Source: Ruminococcus sp.
GTDB lineage: Bacteria; Bacillota; Clostridia; Oscillospirales; Acutalibacteraceae
Assembly (NCBI GenBank): GCA_017416065.1
Contig: JAFQDM010000016.1
Span: 47,241 to 111,240, forward strand
Reading direction: 5' to 3'
DNA length: 64,000 bases
Part shown: piece after piece, positions 52,684 through 61,485 of the stretch
How the letters are laid out: each line of letters opens with the position of its first letter
How positions within the stretch are numbered: position 1 is the first letter of the stretch
Position numbers and translations under genes: made by a program
Notes under the pieces: model-generated
The model's database searches: none
Told to the model about the DNA's origin: nothing
What the model saw: only the letters and a program-made list of their open reading frames with translations

Positions 52684-55011
52684 TTATCCGTTTTCCACCA
52701 TACGTATGGCAATGGCGGTTATGTCGTCATCGTGAGTTTGCTTTCTGCGCTTCATTGCCTCGTTCACCACCAGGGAGGCAAAATCCTGAGCCGATGCCTC
52801 GTGCCAGGAGCGAAGCATATCCTCCAGCCACTTATCCTCCCCCGTAAGCACCCCATCAGACACCATAAGGAGCACGTCTCCCTCGTGCAGGGTCATCATA
52901 TCCTTTGCAAAATGAATATCGTTGAGGATGCCCACAGGCAAAGAAGGGAACTCCCTGCGGTGCACTCTGCCACCTTTTCTGACAAAGGTCACGGGTGCCC
53001 CTGCTTTGAGCAGGCTTACCTTGCCTGTAAACAGGTTGATATCTGCAACGTCAAGGGTCGCCATAGATTCCTCCTCACTTTTGACCATAAGCGCTGAGTT
53101 CACAACCGTGAGGGCACAATCGTAGGAGAGTCCTGCTTTTATAAGCTTTGTGAGCACAGACACCGCCATATTGGAATCTACAGCTGCAGCGCCGCCTGAG
53201 CCCATTCCGTCGCTGATTACCGCCACCATACTGCCCATACCGTTCAGAAAATAATCTATGCAATCTCCGCACAGCTTGCCGTTTTCTGCAATGTGAGAGG
53301 AAGAGCCTATCTCCACGTCGTAGTCTGATATTTCGCTCATAGTAAGCCTCTGCCTGTCAGCGGCTAAGCTTTCTGCCGCTTTTTCAAATCTTCTGCCGCA
53401 GCACCTTGCTACTATGCGCTGTATCTCCTGCACCTCAAGCTCCTGTTTGGGGTCTCTTGCAAGCTCCAGCTCTACCGTCATTCCTCTGCCCTTGTCAACT
53501 CTGCAGCAGCAATCCACCACCACGGCACCCATATTCTGAAGAGCATCGGTTATAAGCTCTGCGGTGTCTGTGTCAAAATTATCACAACTCTCAAACTCTG
53601 CAGAAAGGTCCCAAAGCATATCACTCAGACCCGAGAATTGCCCTGCCACCACAGAGCGCACAGAGGTAATTCGTCGTTGCGCCTCAAGTGTACTGAGGTA
53701 CTCCCTGTAGCTTCTGTTGATGCTGTCTGCAAGCTCCCTCTGCTTACAACACTTCTTCACAAAATTCTCAGAGATGTCCTTTTCGCTCACGTAGCCCACC
53801 GACCGCAAAACCTCCGTAAGCTTAGAGAAATCATCTCTTGTGAGGGCACTTTGCTTGTCCCAGCAGTAAGCTCGCAGGCCACAGCCTGCACAGGTCGACC
53901 TTACTGCAGATTCATACATCTCTACGTCGGAATCCTCTGAGCACATCCGCCCAAGCTTTTCAGATACCTTCACCACGCAATCAGACACTCCTTGCAAAGC
54001 ATAAGCCGCATGGTCCAGCCGAGAGGTCACGCTTCGGCGCACAGCCTCGCTTTTATCTTTGTCTGAAGAGGGTGAAAAAGCGGCCCTGATGCTGTTGCCC
54101 ATATCAGAGGGTATCACCATAAAAACTCCAGTACCCAGGAGGCTCTCAATCAACAAAGAAAGAATAAGCCTGTTGTTTGAGCTCGCAAAGGAAAGCACCG
54201 TATTGCATATTGTGAATGCCGCACCAACGGGAAGCCTGCCAACCGTGGAAAAGATTCCGCCCACAAGTCCGCCAAAGGCGTATCCTCCCGTAATAAATGC
54301 CATATCCGTTGAGCCTAAGCTGAATACTACCCCGGTTGCAATTCCGCTGACACTTCCTCCCGCAACTCCTCCGTACCTTGCGCACATAAGCACAACTATC
54401 ACCGCAATCAGGCGCCCGATGGATATGCCGATTATGCTGACTGAGGCAAAAGACAGCATCAATATGCAGAGCGAAACCGCAAGGCAGGCAACCTCCTGCT
54501 GAGTAAAAGAAGCAAGTCCGCGGCTTGTGGACATAAGCTGTGCCGACCTGTGTATAAAATAAGCCGCCGCAGAGGATATGAGCGCCTCAACAAGGCAAAC
54601 TCCCAGTTCTGTCATTCTGCTGGTGCTCACAAACATCAGCGCTACCCCCGTTGCCACCATGGGCACAAAGGCTATGAGTGGAGCAAACACCCTGCTCCCT
54701 GATATTTTGGAAAAATCGCTGAGCAACCACTTAAGTGCGGCAATCGCCAGAACCACCGCAATATATCTGAATGAGTCCGCAGGGGACAACAGTATGTATC
54801 CAAGCACACATCCTGCGGCAGAAACTGCGGTAGAGCCTTTGGGAACTGCCGCAACAAACGCAGGACCAAAGGGAGACAGCTCCCCCAGCACCGCCCCGCG
54901 GGATATAAGCACTCCAAGCAGGAAGTACACACCCTTCAAAGCAACCGCCCTGATAAGAGGTTTAAGTCCGTATTCCTCCCTGTTTTCCCGTGCGATCTTT
55001 GTTGCTTCCAT
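52684..55011 (-). CDS. spoIIE: Stage II sporulation protein E, membrane PP2C phosphatase
   Basis: A 775-residue protein. The first 310 residues hold about ten membrane helices; the middle 250 residues form the family's central region; the last 200 form a PP2C-type serine phosphatase with GDCIDYFLNGMGSMVAVISD (about 583-602, with the metal-binding Asp in ISDGMGSG), LKAGAPVTFVRKGG and VSDGVLTGEDKWLEDMLRSW. In Bacillus this enzyme removes phosphate from SpoIIAA and so activates sigma-F in the forespore, and it also acts at the division septum. The N-terminal ATG has CAGGAAG 9 bases before it. It is a second sign of endospore formation. Confidence 0.95.
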   Translation of the reverse strand: MEATKIARENREEYGLKPLIRAVALKGVYFLLGVLISRGAVLGELSPFGPAFVAAVPKGSTAVSAAGCVLGYILLSPADSFRYIAVVLAIAALKWLLSDFSKISGSRVFAPLIAFVPMVATGVALMFVSTSRMTELGVCLVEALISSAAAYFIHRSAQLMSTSRGLASFTQQEVACLAVSLCILMLSFASVSIIGISIGRLIAVIVVLMCARYGGVAGGSVSGIATGVVFSLGSTDMAFITGGYAFGGLVGGIFSTVGRLPVGAAFTICNTVLSFASSNNRLILSLLIESLLGTGVFMVIPSDMGNSIRAAFSPSSDKDKSEAVRRSVTSRLDHAAYALQGVSDCVVKVSEKLGRMCSEDSDVEMYESAVRSTCAGCGLRAYCWDKQSALTRDDFSKLTEVLRSVGYVSEKDISENFVKKCCKQRELADSINRSYREYLSTLEAQRRITSVRSVVAGQFSGLSDMLWDLSAEFESCDNFDTDTAELITDALQNMGAVVVDCCCRVDKGRGMTVELELARDPKQELEVQEIQRIVARCCGRRFEKAAESLAADRQRLTMSEISDYDVEIGSSSHIAENGKLCGDCIDYFLNGMGSMVAVISDGMGSGGAAAVDSNMAVSVLTKLIKAGLSYDCALTVVNSALMVKSEEESMATLDVADINLFTGKVSLLKAGAPVTFVRKGGRVHRREFPSLPVGILNDIHFAKDMMTLHEGDVLLMVSDGVLTGEDKWLEDMLRSWHEASAQDFASLVVNEAMKRRKQTHDDDITAIAIRMVENG

Positions 55012-55068
55012 AACTTCAACTTCCTGTCTTTTTTGATATTTTCAGGTCATAGCTTAACCTGCAAAAAC

Positions 55069-55102
55069 ATTATATTCCTCCGGCTTCTTTTCTTTTGTCG
55101 GT
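55069..55102 (-). promoter_or_regulatory. spoIIE promoter with 21-base spacing and an overlapping 0A-like box
   Basis: On the minus strand a TATAAT -10 (55074-55069) is preceded at 21 bases by CCGACA (55101-55096). Overlapping the latter on the plus strand is TTGTCGGT (55095-55102), six of eight bases of the Spo0A-box consensus. Bacillus spoIIE and spoIIG promoters also have about 21-22 base spacing with an 0A box at the -35. The resemblance supports Spo0A control. The match is by eye. Confidence 0.55.
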
Positions 55103-55132
55103 GTTTGGATGTATCTTTCTATTCTCTTTTGT

Positions 55133-55169
55133 AAAAAAAGGAGCAAAACCCGAAGGCTTTACTCCTTTT
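55133..55169 (-). terminator. Terminator after the GH13 lipoprotein gene
   Basis: On the minus strand AAAAGGAGTAAAGCC pairs with GGTTTTGCTCCTTTT around a TTCG loop, followed by TTT. It isolates the upstream GH13 gene from spoIIE. Confidence 0.85.
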
Positions 55170-55193
55170 GAATCGAAATGTTAAGTTTTGATT

Positions 55194-56867
55194 TTACTCT
55201 GCGCTTCCAAGCACAGCCGTTGAATGAGGAGGCATTTTAAGCTCAGCTTTGGAGAAGGTTACATCTGTTATTTCTGCCTCACTCTGAGCCTGCTGGGGCT
55301 GAGTCTGAGTCAGAGCGCAGAGCTTGCCGCGAAGCACGGGAGACCTGAGCATATCCTCCGTGAGGGTCAGGGTCTTGCCCTCGTCGTCGCTGAGGTTGTG
55401 CACTACAATAGTTTCTTTGCCCTCATACTCTACTTTAAAAGCACAGACCGATGAATCGCCAAAGGAGATGACCTGTGTAATGTCTCCTCTTGCAATCTGA
55501 GGATTCTGATTCTTCACTTTGATGGCATCACGGTAAAAGCTGAGAAGTGAATCGGGGTCCTTAGTCTGCTGTTCAACTCCGCCGTAAGGACAATCAGAGT
55601 AGGCCTCTGCCGTGCACCAGATAGGATTGGGATTCTCCTCATCCCAGTTCATTGCACCGCGATAGAAGGCATCGTTGTCTGAGCATCCCTCGGGCACCTC
55701 CATTCCAATCTCTTCTCCGTAATAGGTGAAGGAGTTGCCCGGTGTAAGCAGATACACAGCCGCCGCCATCTTTTGGTCGGCAAGTCCGTTGGCAAAATAG
55801 TTTCCGCTTCGCACCATATCATGGTTTGAAAGGAAGAAAGCGTTTATGGCATCAGGGTTTGCTTCCTTGGATTTTTCGTCAAACTTCTTGAGCTGGTTTG
55901 CAAGGTTTTCTCCTCTGCCTGCTATGGTGTAGGAGGGGAAATATCCCGAACCCGTTGCAAACGAAAAGGCAAACTGACTGTCTATTCCACTTTTATAAGT
56001 ATTATATATCTCAGGATTGCTCTGCCAGTTTTCACCTACCATATAAACGTCGGGATTGTACTTCTGAGCAGTTTTGTAGAACCAATTCAGGAACTCCGTA
56101 CCATCCGTAGTTTCATCCGTCATATACATAACGGCATCAAGCCTGAAGCCTGCAACGCCGCGCTCCAGCCAGAACTTTGCAACTTCCTCAAAGTAGGCCC
56201 TGGTGCCCTCATATTCAAGGTTCCACTCGGGCATCTCAGGGCTGAACTGACCCTCATACCACAACCTGGTCCCTCCGAGTACACTGCGCCATCCTGTTCC
56301 GGCAACGCTTCCGTCGGTGGTAAATCTGTAATACCTTGCATCTCCCTCAAGGTTGCCCGCCTTTGCCTCTGTGTAAGCACTGCGCCACAGCTCGTGACCC
56401 GTTCCGCAATGATTGAGTACAAGGTCAAGGATAACGTCAATTCCGCGCTTGTCGCACTCTTCAATAAGCCTGTCAAAGGTCTCAAGGTCCCCAAATTCGG
56501 GATCAATATCCATATAATCATCCACATCATATTTGTGATAGGAGTCTGAGGGCATAATGGGAGAAAGCCAGATAGCATCAAGTCCCAGGTCTGTATCCGT
56601 CTCAGGGTTTCCGTCGTTGATGTAATCAAGCTTATTGATGATTCCCTGCAGGTCACCCGTTTCGTCACCGTTGCTGTCCTCAAAAGCACACACCCAGATA
56701 TGGTAATAGCTTCTGAATTTATCCTCAGATACATGAACGGGAAGCTCTGCCCCCTCATTATTCTCATTTTTTTGCTCTGCTGTTGACGATTCACCCTCAC
56801 AAGCCGCAAGAGTAAAGCAAGCTAACACCATCACCAGCATAAGCATTATTGAAATTACTTTTTTCAT
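55194..56867 (-). CDS. Extracellular GH13 alpha-amylase lipoprotein
   Basis: A 557-residue secreted glycoside hydrolase. The signal peptide ends in the lipobox LAAC with the lipid-modified Cys23, then an acidic linker (24-45). The barrel starts SYYHIWVCAFEDSNGDETGD (53-72). The catalytic acid residues are Asp244 (GFRLDAV), Glu279 (MVGENW) and Asp350 (LSNHDMVR). It should cut starch-like polymers outside the cell, held at the membrane. It has its own promoter and terminator. The downstream location behind the transporter operon suggests joint regulation. Conserved GH13 regions I-IV are intact; specificity (alpha-amylase or pullulanase-like) is not known. Confidence 0.9.
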   Translation of the reverse strand: MKKVISIMLMLVMVLACFTLAACEGESSTAEQKNENNEGAELPVHVSEDKFRSYYHIWVCAFEDSNGDETGDLQGIINKLDYINDGNPETDTDLGLDAIWLSPIMPSDSYHKYDVDDYMDIDPEFGDLETFDRLIEECDKRGIDVILDLVLNHCGTGHELWRSAYTEAKAGNLEGDARYYRFTTDGSVAGTGWRSVLGGTRLWYEGQFSPEMPEWNLEYEGTRAYFEEVAKFWLERGVAGFRLDAVMYMTDETTDGTEFLNWFYKTAQKYNPDVYMVGENWQSNPEIYNTYKSGIDSQFAFSFATGSGYFPSYTIAGRGENLANQLKKFDEKSKEANPDAINAFFLSNHDMVRSGNYFANGLADQKMAAAVYLLTPGNSFTYYGEEIGMEVPEGCSDNDAFYRGAMNWDEENPNPIWCTAEAYSDCPYGGVEQQTKDPDSLLSFYRDAIKVKNQNPQIARGDITQVISFGDSSVCAFKVEYEGKETIVVHNLSDDEGKTLTLTEDMLRSPVLRGKLCALTQTQPQQAQSEAEITDVTFSKAELKMPPHSTAVLGSAE

Positions 56868-56918
56868 TTAGATTCCTCCGCAAAAAGTTTAAAACGGAGC
56901 TTGCGCTCCAACACCTCT

Positions 56919-56947
56919 ATTATACAGGAAAAGTTCCGCAACTTCAA
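56919..56947 (-). promoter_or_regulatory. Promoter of the GH13 lipoprotein gene
   Basis: TTGAAG (56947-56942) and TATAAT (56924-56919) are 17 bases apart on the minus strand. A small GGAGC-GCAA-GCTCC hairpin follows in the leader (56909-56896). Confidence 0.75.
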
Positions 56948-56982
56948 TCAGATTTTATATTATGTGCAAAATATAAGCAAAG

Positions 56983-57012
56983 AAAAAAGGCGGCTGTGAA
57001 AACACAACCGCC
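56983..57012 (-). terminator. Terminator after the second permease gene
   Basis: On the minus strand GGCGGTTGTG pairs with CACAGCCGCC around a TTTT loop, then TTTTTT. It separates the transporter operon from the GH13 lipoprotein gene. Confidence 0.85.
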
Positions 57013-57062
57013 TTAAAGTCTTTAGTTGTTCTGCAGAATTCTCTGTAAGGGAAAATTCAGAA

Positions 57063-57947
57063 TTAGCCCTTAACGCCGCCGGCTGTAACGCCTTCAACGT
57101 AGTACTTCTGCATGTAGAGGAACAGAGATGTGATGGGAATTGCAACAATAACGGAACCTGAGAGGAACCATCTGAAGGAACCATCAGACATCTGCTGTCT
57201 TCCTGTCCAGTACATCAAGCCCTTGGATACAGTCCACAGATGATCGTATTCACCGCTGCTACCCATAATGATATTAACGAGAATAAAGTCACACCAAGGA
57301 CCGATGAAGGATGTAAGAACAGTATAAACAACGATAGGCTTGGACATAGGAAGAATGATCTTCCAGAAAATCTGGTTTCTGTTTGCTCCGTCGATGGTAG
57401 CTGCCTCGTCAAGAGCTCTGGGGATAGTATCAAAGAATCCCTTTGCTACCAGATATCCAAGACCTGCACCACCACTATAGCACAAGATAAGGCCGAGCAG
57501 TGTGTGATCCAGCTTAATTACCGTAAGAATATGGTAAAGAGCAATAGTTGTCATAAATCCGGGGAACATACCCATGATCATACCAACGTTGATGAAAGGC
57601 TTACGAGCCTTAAATCTCAGACGGCTGAAGGTGTATGCAACCATCAGAACTGACAGTGTAGAAATAATACAGCTTGCAACTGATACGATAAGCGTATTCT
57701 TAAACCATATTAAGTAATCTGTTTCTTTGAAAAGACTGATATAGTTATCAAAGCCCAATTCATTGAATTTAGGGAAAATTCCATGATAGTTGATAACAGG
57801 TGCTATAGTCGGATCAAGAGGATTAATACGGAAAGAATGGAGCACCAGCCAAACCAGGGGGAAGATCCAGATAATACACATAACTGCGAGGATTATGTAA
57901 ATTAACGTATTTGCAATACCTCTTCTGAGTTTATAACTTTTTATCAT
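57063..57947 (-). CDS. malG: ABC sugar permease, MalG type
   Basis: A 294-residue inner membrane subunit with six helices, the first at about 13-33. The EAA loop that contacts the ATPase reads EAATIDGANRNQIFWKIILP (about 192-211). Family placement with MalG rather than MalF follows from length and the C-terminal pattern. It overlaps the upstream permease by ATGA, with AGGAGG before the ATG. Together with MalF and the binding protein it should import maltodextrins. The ATP-binding MalK subunit is missing here and is probably a shared protein encoded elsewhere. Confidence 0.92.
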   Translation of the reverse strand: MIKSYKLRRGIANTLIYIILAVMCIIWIFPLVWLVLHSFRINPLDPTIAPVINYHGIFPKFNELGFDNYISLFKETDYLIWFKNTLIVSVASCIISTLSVLMVAYTFSRLRFKARKPFINVGMIMGMFPGFMTTIALYHILTVIKLDHTLLGLILCYSGGAGLGYLVAKGFFDTIPRALDEAATIDGANRNQIFWKIILPMSKPIVVYTVLTSFIGPWCDFILVNIIMGSSGEYDHLWTVSKGLMYWTGRQQMSDGSFRWFLSGSVIVAIPITSLFLYMQKYYVEGVTAGGVKG

Positions 57948-59473
57948 GAGAACTCCTCCTCATTCTTAGCCGACTTGGTCATATTGAATGTTACAAGTGA
58001 AAGTGTTGCACAAACAATAAATACCAAAATACCTATAGCCGCACCAAGTCCATACAAGCCCTTGTCAACTGACAGCTTATAAAGCAATGTAATAAGCAGA
58101 TCGGTTCGACCGGCACCCTCTGCATATGCAGTGTTCACGCCGGGGCCGCCCTTTGTCAAAAGGAAGATAACGTTGAAGTTGTTAATGTTACCTATGAACT
58201 GTGTGATCAGATAAGGTGTAGTAACGAAGAGCATGTAAGGAAGTGTGATCTTTGTGAAGCTCTTAACAGGGCCTGCACCGTCGATTCTTGCACTCTCATA
58301 CAGATCCTCGGGAATATTCATAAGAATACCTGATGTCATCAGGATGGTGTAGGGAATACCTACCCAGCAGTTAACAACGATAACCATAATTCTGGGGAGC
58401 AGACCGTTGTTTGCAGTCTCGCCCAGGAAGTCAATGGCCTCTGTTGTACCAAACAATGTGCTGAAGATCAGATTCATGGGGCTGTAATCATAAGGTCCGA
58501 GAATCTGAGCCATAAGCAGAAGTGTAACGAACTGGGGAACAGCAATGGTCATAACGAACATGGTTCTCCAAAGTCCCTTGAACTTAATGCCTTTTTTGTT
58601 GATCATAAGAGCAACAACCATACCAAGAATATAGTTGGTGAAGGTTGCGGCAACTGCCCAGATGAGGGTCCAACCTGTGATTCTGAGGAAGGTTGCACCC
58701 ATTGATGCTCCTGCACCTGAAGATGTTGTTTCAAAAATACCGGAGAACTGCTCAAAGCCAACCCAACCGAAATCAGGTACTGTGCCGCGGAATCCGGTAA
58801 ATGCCATTACTATCATGAACAGCAAGGGCAGAAGAACAAACACGGAGATCAGGATAATAGGTGTTGCAAGAAGTGTGGAGTGGAATTTTGCATCAAGAAG
58901 CTCCTTGCTCTCATCACGGAACTTAGGAATTCTCTTGCCTTCTTTAGCCAGCTCGCTTACTTTTCTTGCAGACTTAACACTTACAAAATACATTGCAATA
59001 AATGCAATGGTAACCATAATGGTAAGAATACCGAACAGCAGAATCTTAACGCTGGGAACAGCTACCTGACTCTCGCCCTGCTGAGGTCCTAAGGGAGTCA
59101 TTACTACCTCAGGCTCGGTATATATTGCACGTAATGATGTGAACAGGGATAAATATCCTGTTCCGAAAAAGATCATAAAGAATATGTATCCGACTTCCAA
59201 AGCAAGGAAGAGGAAACCCTTTACTAACTGACCGCGACAAATGTTGCCAAAGCCCATGATTACATAAGAAACCTTGGTGAAAATGTCGCCGCGGATAAAG
59301 CCCATTACAAAATCTGCAATAGCTTTACCGATACCCTTAAAGAAATTGACAATTCCCATTCCGATGCCCTTAAAGAAATTGCCTAAACCCCTGGGAATAG
59401 AAACAAAAAAGTTCTTTAATTTATACCAGAAGCGCTGCAGAGGACTGAGCGCCATATATTCGGTATATTTCAT
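57944..59473 (-). CDS. malF: ABC sugar permease, MalF type, with an N-terminal extension
   Basis: A 509-residue inner membrane subunit. The C-terminal part holds the transport core with the EAA motif ESARIDGAGPVKSFTKITLP (about 393-412). The N-terminal 90 residues are unusual: two similar amphipathic stretches, GNFFKGIGMG and VNFFKGIGKA, precede a helix that starts FTKVSYVIMGFGN. MalF proteins often have extra N-terminal helices, and in clostridia this FFKGIG pattern may lie along the membrane surface. A large loop with EPEVVMTPLGPQQGE (about 121-135) lies between the early helices. It begins 120 bases after the binding-protein gene, behind an attenuator-like hairpin. It ends in the ATGA overlap. 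Confidence 0.9.
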   Translation of the reverse strand: MKYTEYMALSPLQRFWYKLKNFFVSIPRGLGNFFKGIGMGIVNFFKGIGKAIADFVMGFIRGDIFTKVSYVIMGFGNICRGQLVKGFLFLALEVGYIFFMIFFGTGYLSLFTSLRAIYTEPEVVMTPLGPQQGESQVAVPSVKILLFGILTIMVTIAFIAMYFVSVKSARKVSELAKEGKRIPKFRDESKELLDAKFHSTLLATPIILISVFVLLPLLFMIVMAFTGFRGTVPDFGWVGFEQFSGIFETTSSGAGASMGATFLRITGWTLIWAVAATFTNYILGMVVALMINKKGIKFKGLWRTMFVMTIAVPQFVTLLLMAQILGPYDYSPMNLIFSTLFGTTEAIDFLGETANNGLLPRIMVIVVNCWVGIPYTILMTSGILMNIPEDLYESARIDGAGPVKSFTKITLPYMLFVTTPYLITQFIGNINNFNVIFLLTKGGPGVNTAYAEGAGRTDLLITLLYKLSVDKGLYGLGAAIGILVFIVCATLSLVTFNMTKSAKNEEEFS

Positions 59474-59531
59474 TCCTGCATCACTCTCCTTTATCTAAAA
59501 TTTTAGATAAAATCTGACAATTGAGTTAACA

Positions 59532-59570
59532 AAAGAGCAGCCCGTGCTCCGCAAAGCCGAGCTGCCCTTT
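59532..59570 (-). terminator. Attenuator hairpin between the binding-protein and permease genes
   Basis: On the minus strand AAAGGGCAGC pairs with GCTGCTCTTT around a 19-base loop, followed by only a short T-run. Such a partial terminator is common after sugar-binding proteins, and lets the binding protein be made in excess. Confidence 0.7.
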
Positions 59571-59593
59571 TATTTGATCATTTAGCTTGCTGA

Positions 59594-60952
59594 TTATTCG
59601 TCGATAATGTTAGCAATACAAGCCTCAACCTCTGCCTTAACCTCATCGATTGAGAAGTTGTTGGAGCTTGTTCCTACATACTTGCCAAGGCTGTCAACAG
59701 CTGACCAGAATGTGGGAGAAATACCAACCTGAGGCATGGAGTTCTCAGACTGTGCAAGAATTGCTACCATGGAGGGGTTGTTCTTAACTGTGTCAAGATT
59801 CTGAGCGTTGATGTTGGAGGGACCCCACTCAAGCTGCTGTGCTCTGTCGATCTGGCACTCCTCGCCTGCGAGGTAGTGTGCAAGAAGCTGAGCTGTGTAG
59901 GGGAACTTGGAGTAGTTGTTAACACCGATATACTTGTAGCCGAACATGTTGATGATCTGCTTGTCTGTGCCGCCAACGTTGATTGTGGGCAGAATTGCAA
60001 AGCCTACGTTGTCGCCGAGAACCTGCTTAACGGAAGCAACGTCCCAAGAACCGATAACGCCTGCTGCAACTGTTGTAGGATCAGTCTTAACACCATCAGC
60101 AAAACCTGTTGTTGTTACGCTCTCAAATGTACCCTTGTACTCTTTGAAGAGGTCTGCGAAAGCCTTAACTGTTGTAGCTACCTCGTCAATGTTGTAATCG
60201 TTGAATACCTGAGTGATGCCGTCCTCTGCAAGGCCGAGAGTCTGAAGACCGCCGGTGTAGAGGTAAGAACATGCAAAGTAGCTGTTGCCGGAATCGAATG
60301 TGAACTTCTTGTCTGCTGCCTTACATGCTGCGAGAAGAGCCTCAAGGGACTTAGCCTGATCTTCTGTTACGAATCTCTTGTCGTATGCGAGGAAGTAGCT
60401 GTTGTCGCCTGTCTCGGGGTATGCCCAGATCTTCTCGCCAACAGTTGCTGCAGATACGGAAGCTGCTGTGTTAGCTGCTGCTACATCATCAGTAAATACA
60501 ACGCTTGCAAGAGCAGTTGCATCAACCAGCTCCTGGAGCTGATCGGAAGCAAAGCTGAATACGTCAGCTGCCTTGGAAGGATCGTTGATAACCTGACCCT
60601 TTACGTCGCCCTCTTCCTGCTTGGAAACAGTGATGTTAACGTTAAAGTAGTCCTTGAACATTTCTGCGAACTTTGCAGCCTCAGCCTTGAACACGTCCTG
60701 TGCCTTGCTGGGTGCCCAGATTGAAAGTGTGATGTCCTTGCCTTCGTTGTCAGCAATGAACTGACCCCACTCTGCAATGAATGCATCGTCAAATGCTACG
60801 CCTGTAGCCGCTGCACCTGTTGTGCCCTGCTCGCCGCCTGTTGCAGGTGCGTCTGTCTGATTTGTGTTGCCACCCTTGTCTCCGCAAGCTGCCATGCAAC
60901 CAAAGAGCATGAGAACAGCCATAAGGAGAGCAAGAATCTTTCTTGTCTTCAT
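59594..60952 (-). CDS. malE: Maltodextrin-type ABC solute-binding lipoprotein
   Basis: A 452-residue extracellular lipoprotein. The signal peptide has a lipobox, with FGCMAAC and Cys23 as the lipid site, then a short Gly/Thr-rich linker. The mature protein shows the family's N-terminal ITLSIWAPSKAQDVFKAEAA-like pattern (DITLSIWAP, about 74-82) and KIWAYPETGDNSYFLAYDKR (about 173-192). It should bind maltose, maltodextrins or related glucans and pass them to MalFG. AAAGGAG precedes the ATG. It has its own strong promoter and is followed by an attenuator before malF. Confidence 0.93.
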   Translation of the reverse strand: MKTRKILALLMAVLMLFGCMAACGDKGGNTNQTDAPATGGEQGTTGAAATGVAFDDAFIAEWGQFIADNEGKDITLSIWAPSKAQDVFKAEAAKFAEMFKDYFNVNITVSKQEEGDVKGQVINDPSKAADVFSFASDQLQELVDATALASVVFTDDVAAANTAASVSAATVGEKIWAYPETGDNSYFLAYDKRFVTEDQAKSLEALLAACKAADKKFTFDSGNSYFACSYLYTGGLQTLGLAEDGITQVFNDYNIDEVATTVKAFADLFKEYKGTFESVTTTGFADGVKTDPTTVAAGVIGSWDVASVKQVLGDNVGFAILPTINVGGTDKQIINMFGYKYIGVNNYSKFPYTAQLLAHYLAGEECQIDRAQQLEWGPSNINAQNLDTVKNNPSMVAILAQSENSMPQVGISPTFWSAVDSLGKYVGTSSNNFSIDEVKAEVEACIANIIDE

Positions 60953-61035
60953 GGTAAAAAACTCCTTTGCAATAATATTTTGTCAGCACAAGAGCCCTTG
61001 TGCCGAGTGCCGCCGCGTTTGCCTTTTACCACAGC

Positions 61036-61047
61036 AACCGAACGGTT
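61036..61047. promoter_or_regulatory. Palindrome near the malE transcription start (possible LacI-type operator)
   Basis: AACCG and CGGTT separated by two bases lie about +7 to +18 from the predicted malE start. LacI-family regulators often use palindromes with a central CG pair. No such regulator is encoded in this window. Confidence 0.45.
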
Positions 61048-61060
61048 TTTCACTAAAGTA

Positions 61061-61090
61061 ATAATACCACATTTGGAGTGCTTTTTTCAA
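61061..61090 (-). promoter_or_regulatory. Promoter of the maltodextrin operon
   Basis: TTGAAA (61090-61085) and TATTAT (61066-61061) are 18 bases apart on the minus strand. A GCACAAG-AGCC-CTTGTGC hairpin (60986-61003) lies in the leader, with AAAGGAG just before the start codon. Confidence 0.7.
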
Positions 61091-61405
61091 CTCCCTTTGT
61101 ACTTTTTATCTAAAAGAATAAATATTAATGAGTTTTTTAGTTAGTTTTACCCACTTAAATTTGTTTTGTGCTCATTATGCACAAACAGAAGCTCCGTGTT
61201 TTGGTTATAGTAACAAATGCGGCTTTGTGCACTTTGCCAAATCAAATGATTGCAAAAGAGTAACAATTGCTGATTTTTCAGTTTTGGGGCAAAATATACA
61301 GTAATTATACGGTGTTTTTTTACCAATTATTCAATCTATAGGGTATTTTTCACAAAAGCATCCTGAAATTAACAATATGTAGAGAATTTTTCCTGCCGCC
61401 ACACA
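61091..61405. other. AT-rich intergenic region between the divergent malE and murE genes
   Basis: No open frame with a ribosome site is visible. The region has an inverted repeat at 61165-61185 (see its own entry) and a related half-site TTTGTGC at 61224-61230. Otherwise it holds only AT-rich sequence. Confidence 0.6.
61165..61185. repeat. Inverted repeat TTTGTGC-N7-GCACAAA upstream of malE
   Basis: Two exactly complementary seven-base arms are spaced by seven bases, about 75 bases upstream of the malE -35. A third copy of the half-site follows at 61224. The spacing is suitable for a dimeric regulator, for example an activator of the maltodextrin genes. Confidence 0.45.
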
Positions 61406-61434
61406 TTGACAAGCGACAGCAAAAGTTGTAAATT
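61406..61434 (+). promoter_or_regulatory. Promoter of the MurE-family ligase gene
   Basis: A consensus TTGACA (61406-61411) stands 17 bases before TAAATT (61429-61434). A TATAAT at 61459-61464 is also present but would put the start of transcription at the ribosome site, so it is less likely. Confidence 0.6.
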
Positions 61435-61485
61435 AGCATATAGAGAACTCTTATACATTATAATATATTAAGGGAGTTGACGGTT

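Noticed and set aside
59876-60724. Open frame on the plus strand (282 codons) opposite malE
   Set aside because: Cysteine- and leucine-rich nonsense without ribosome site, antisense to a clear lipoprotein gene.
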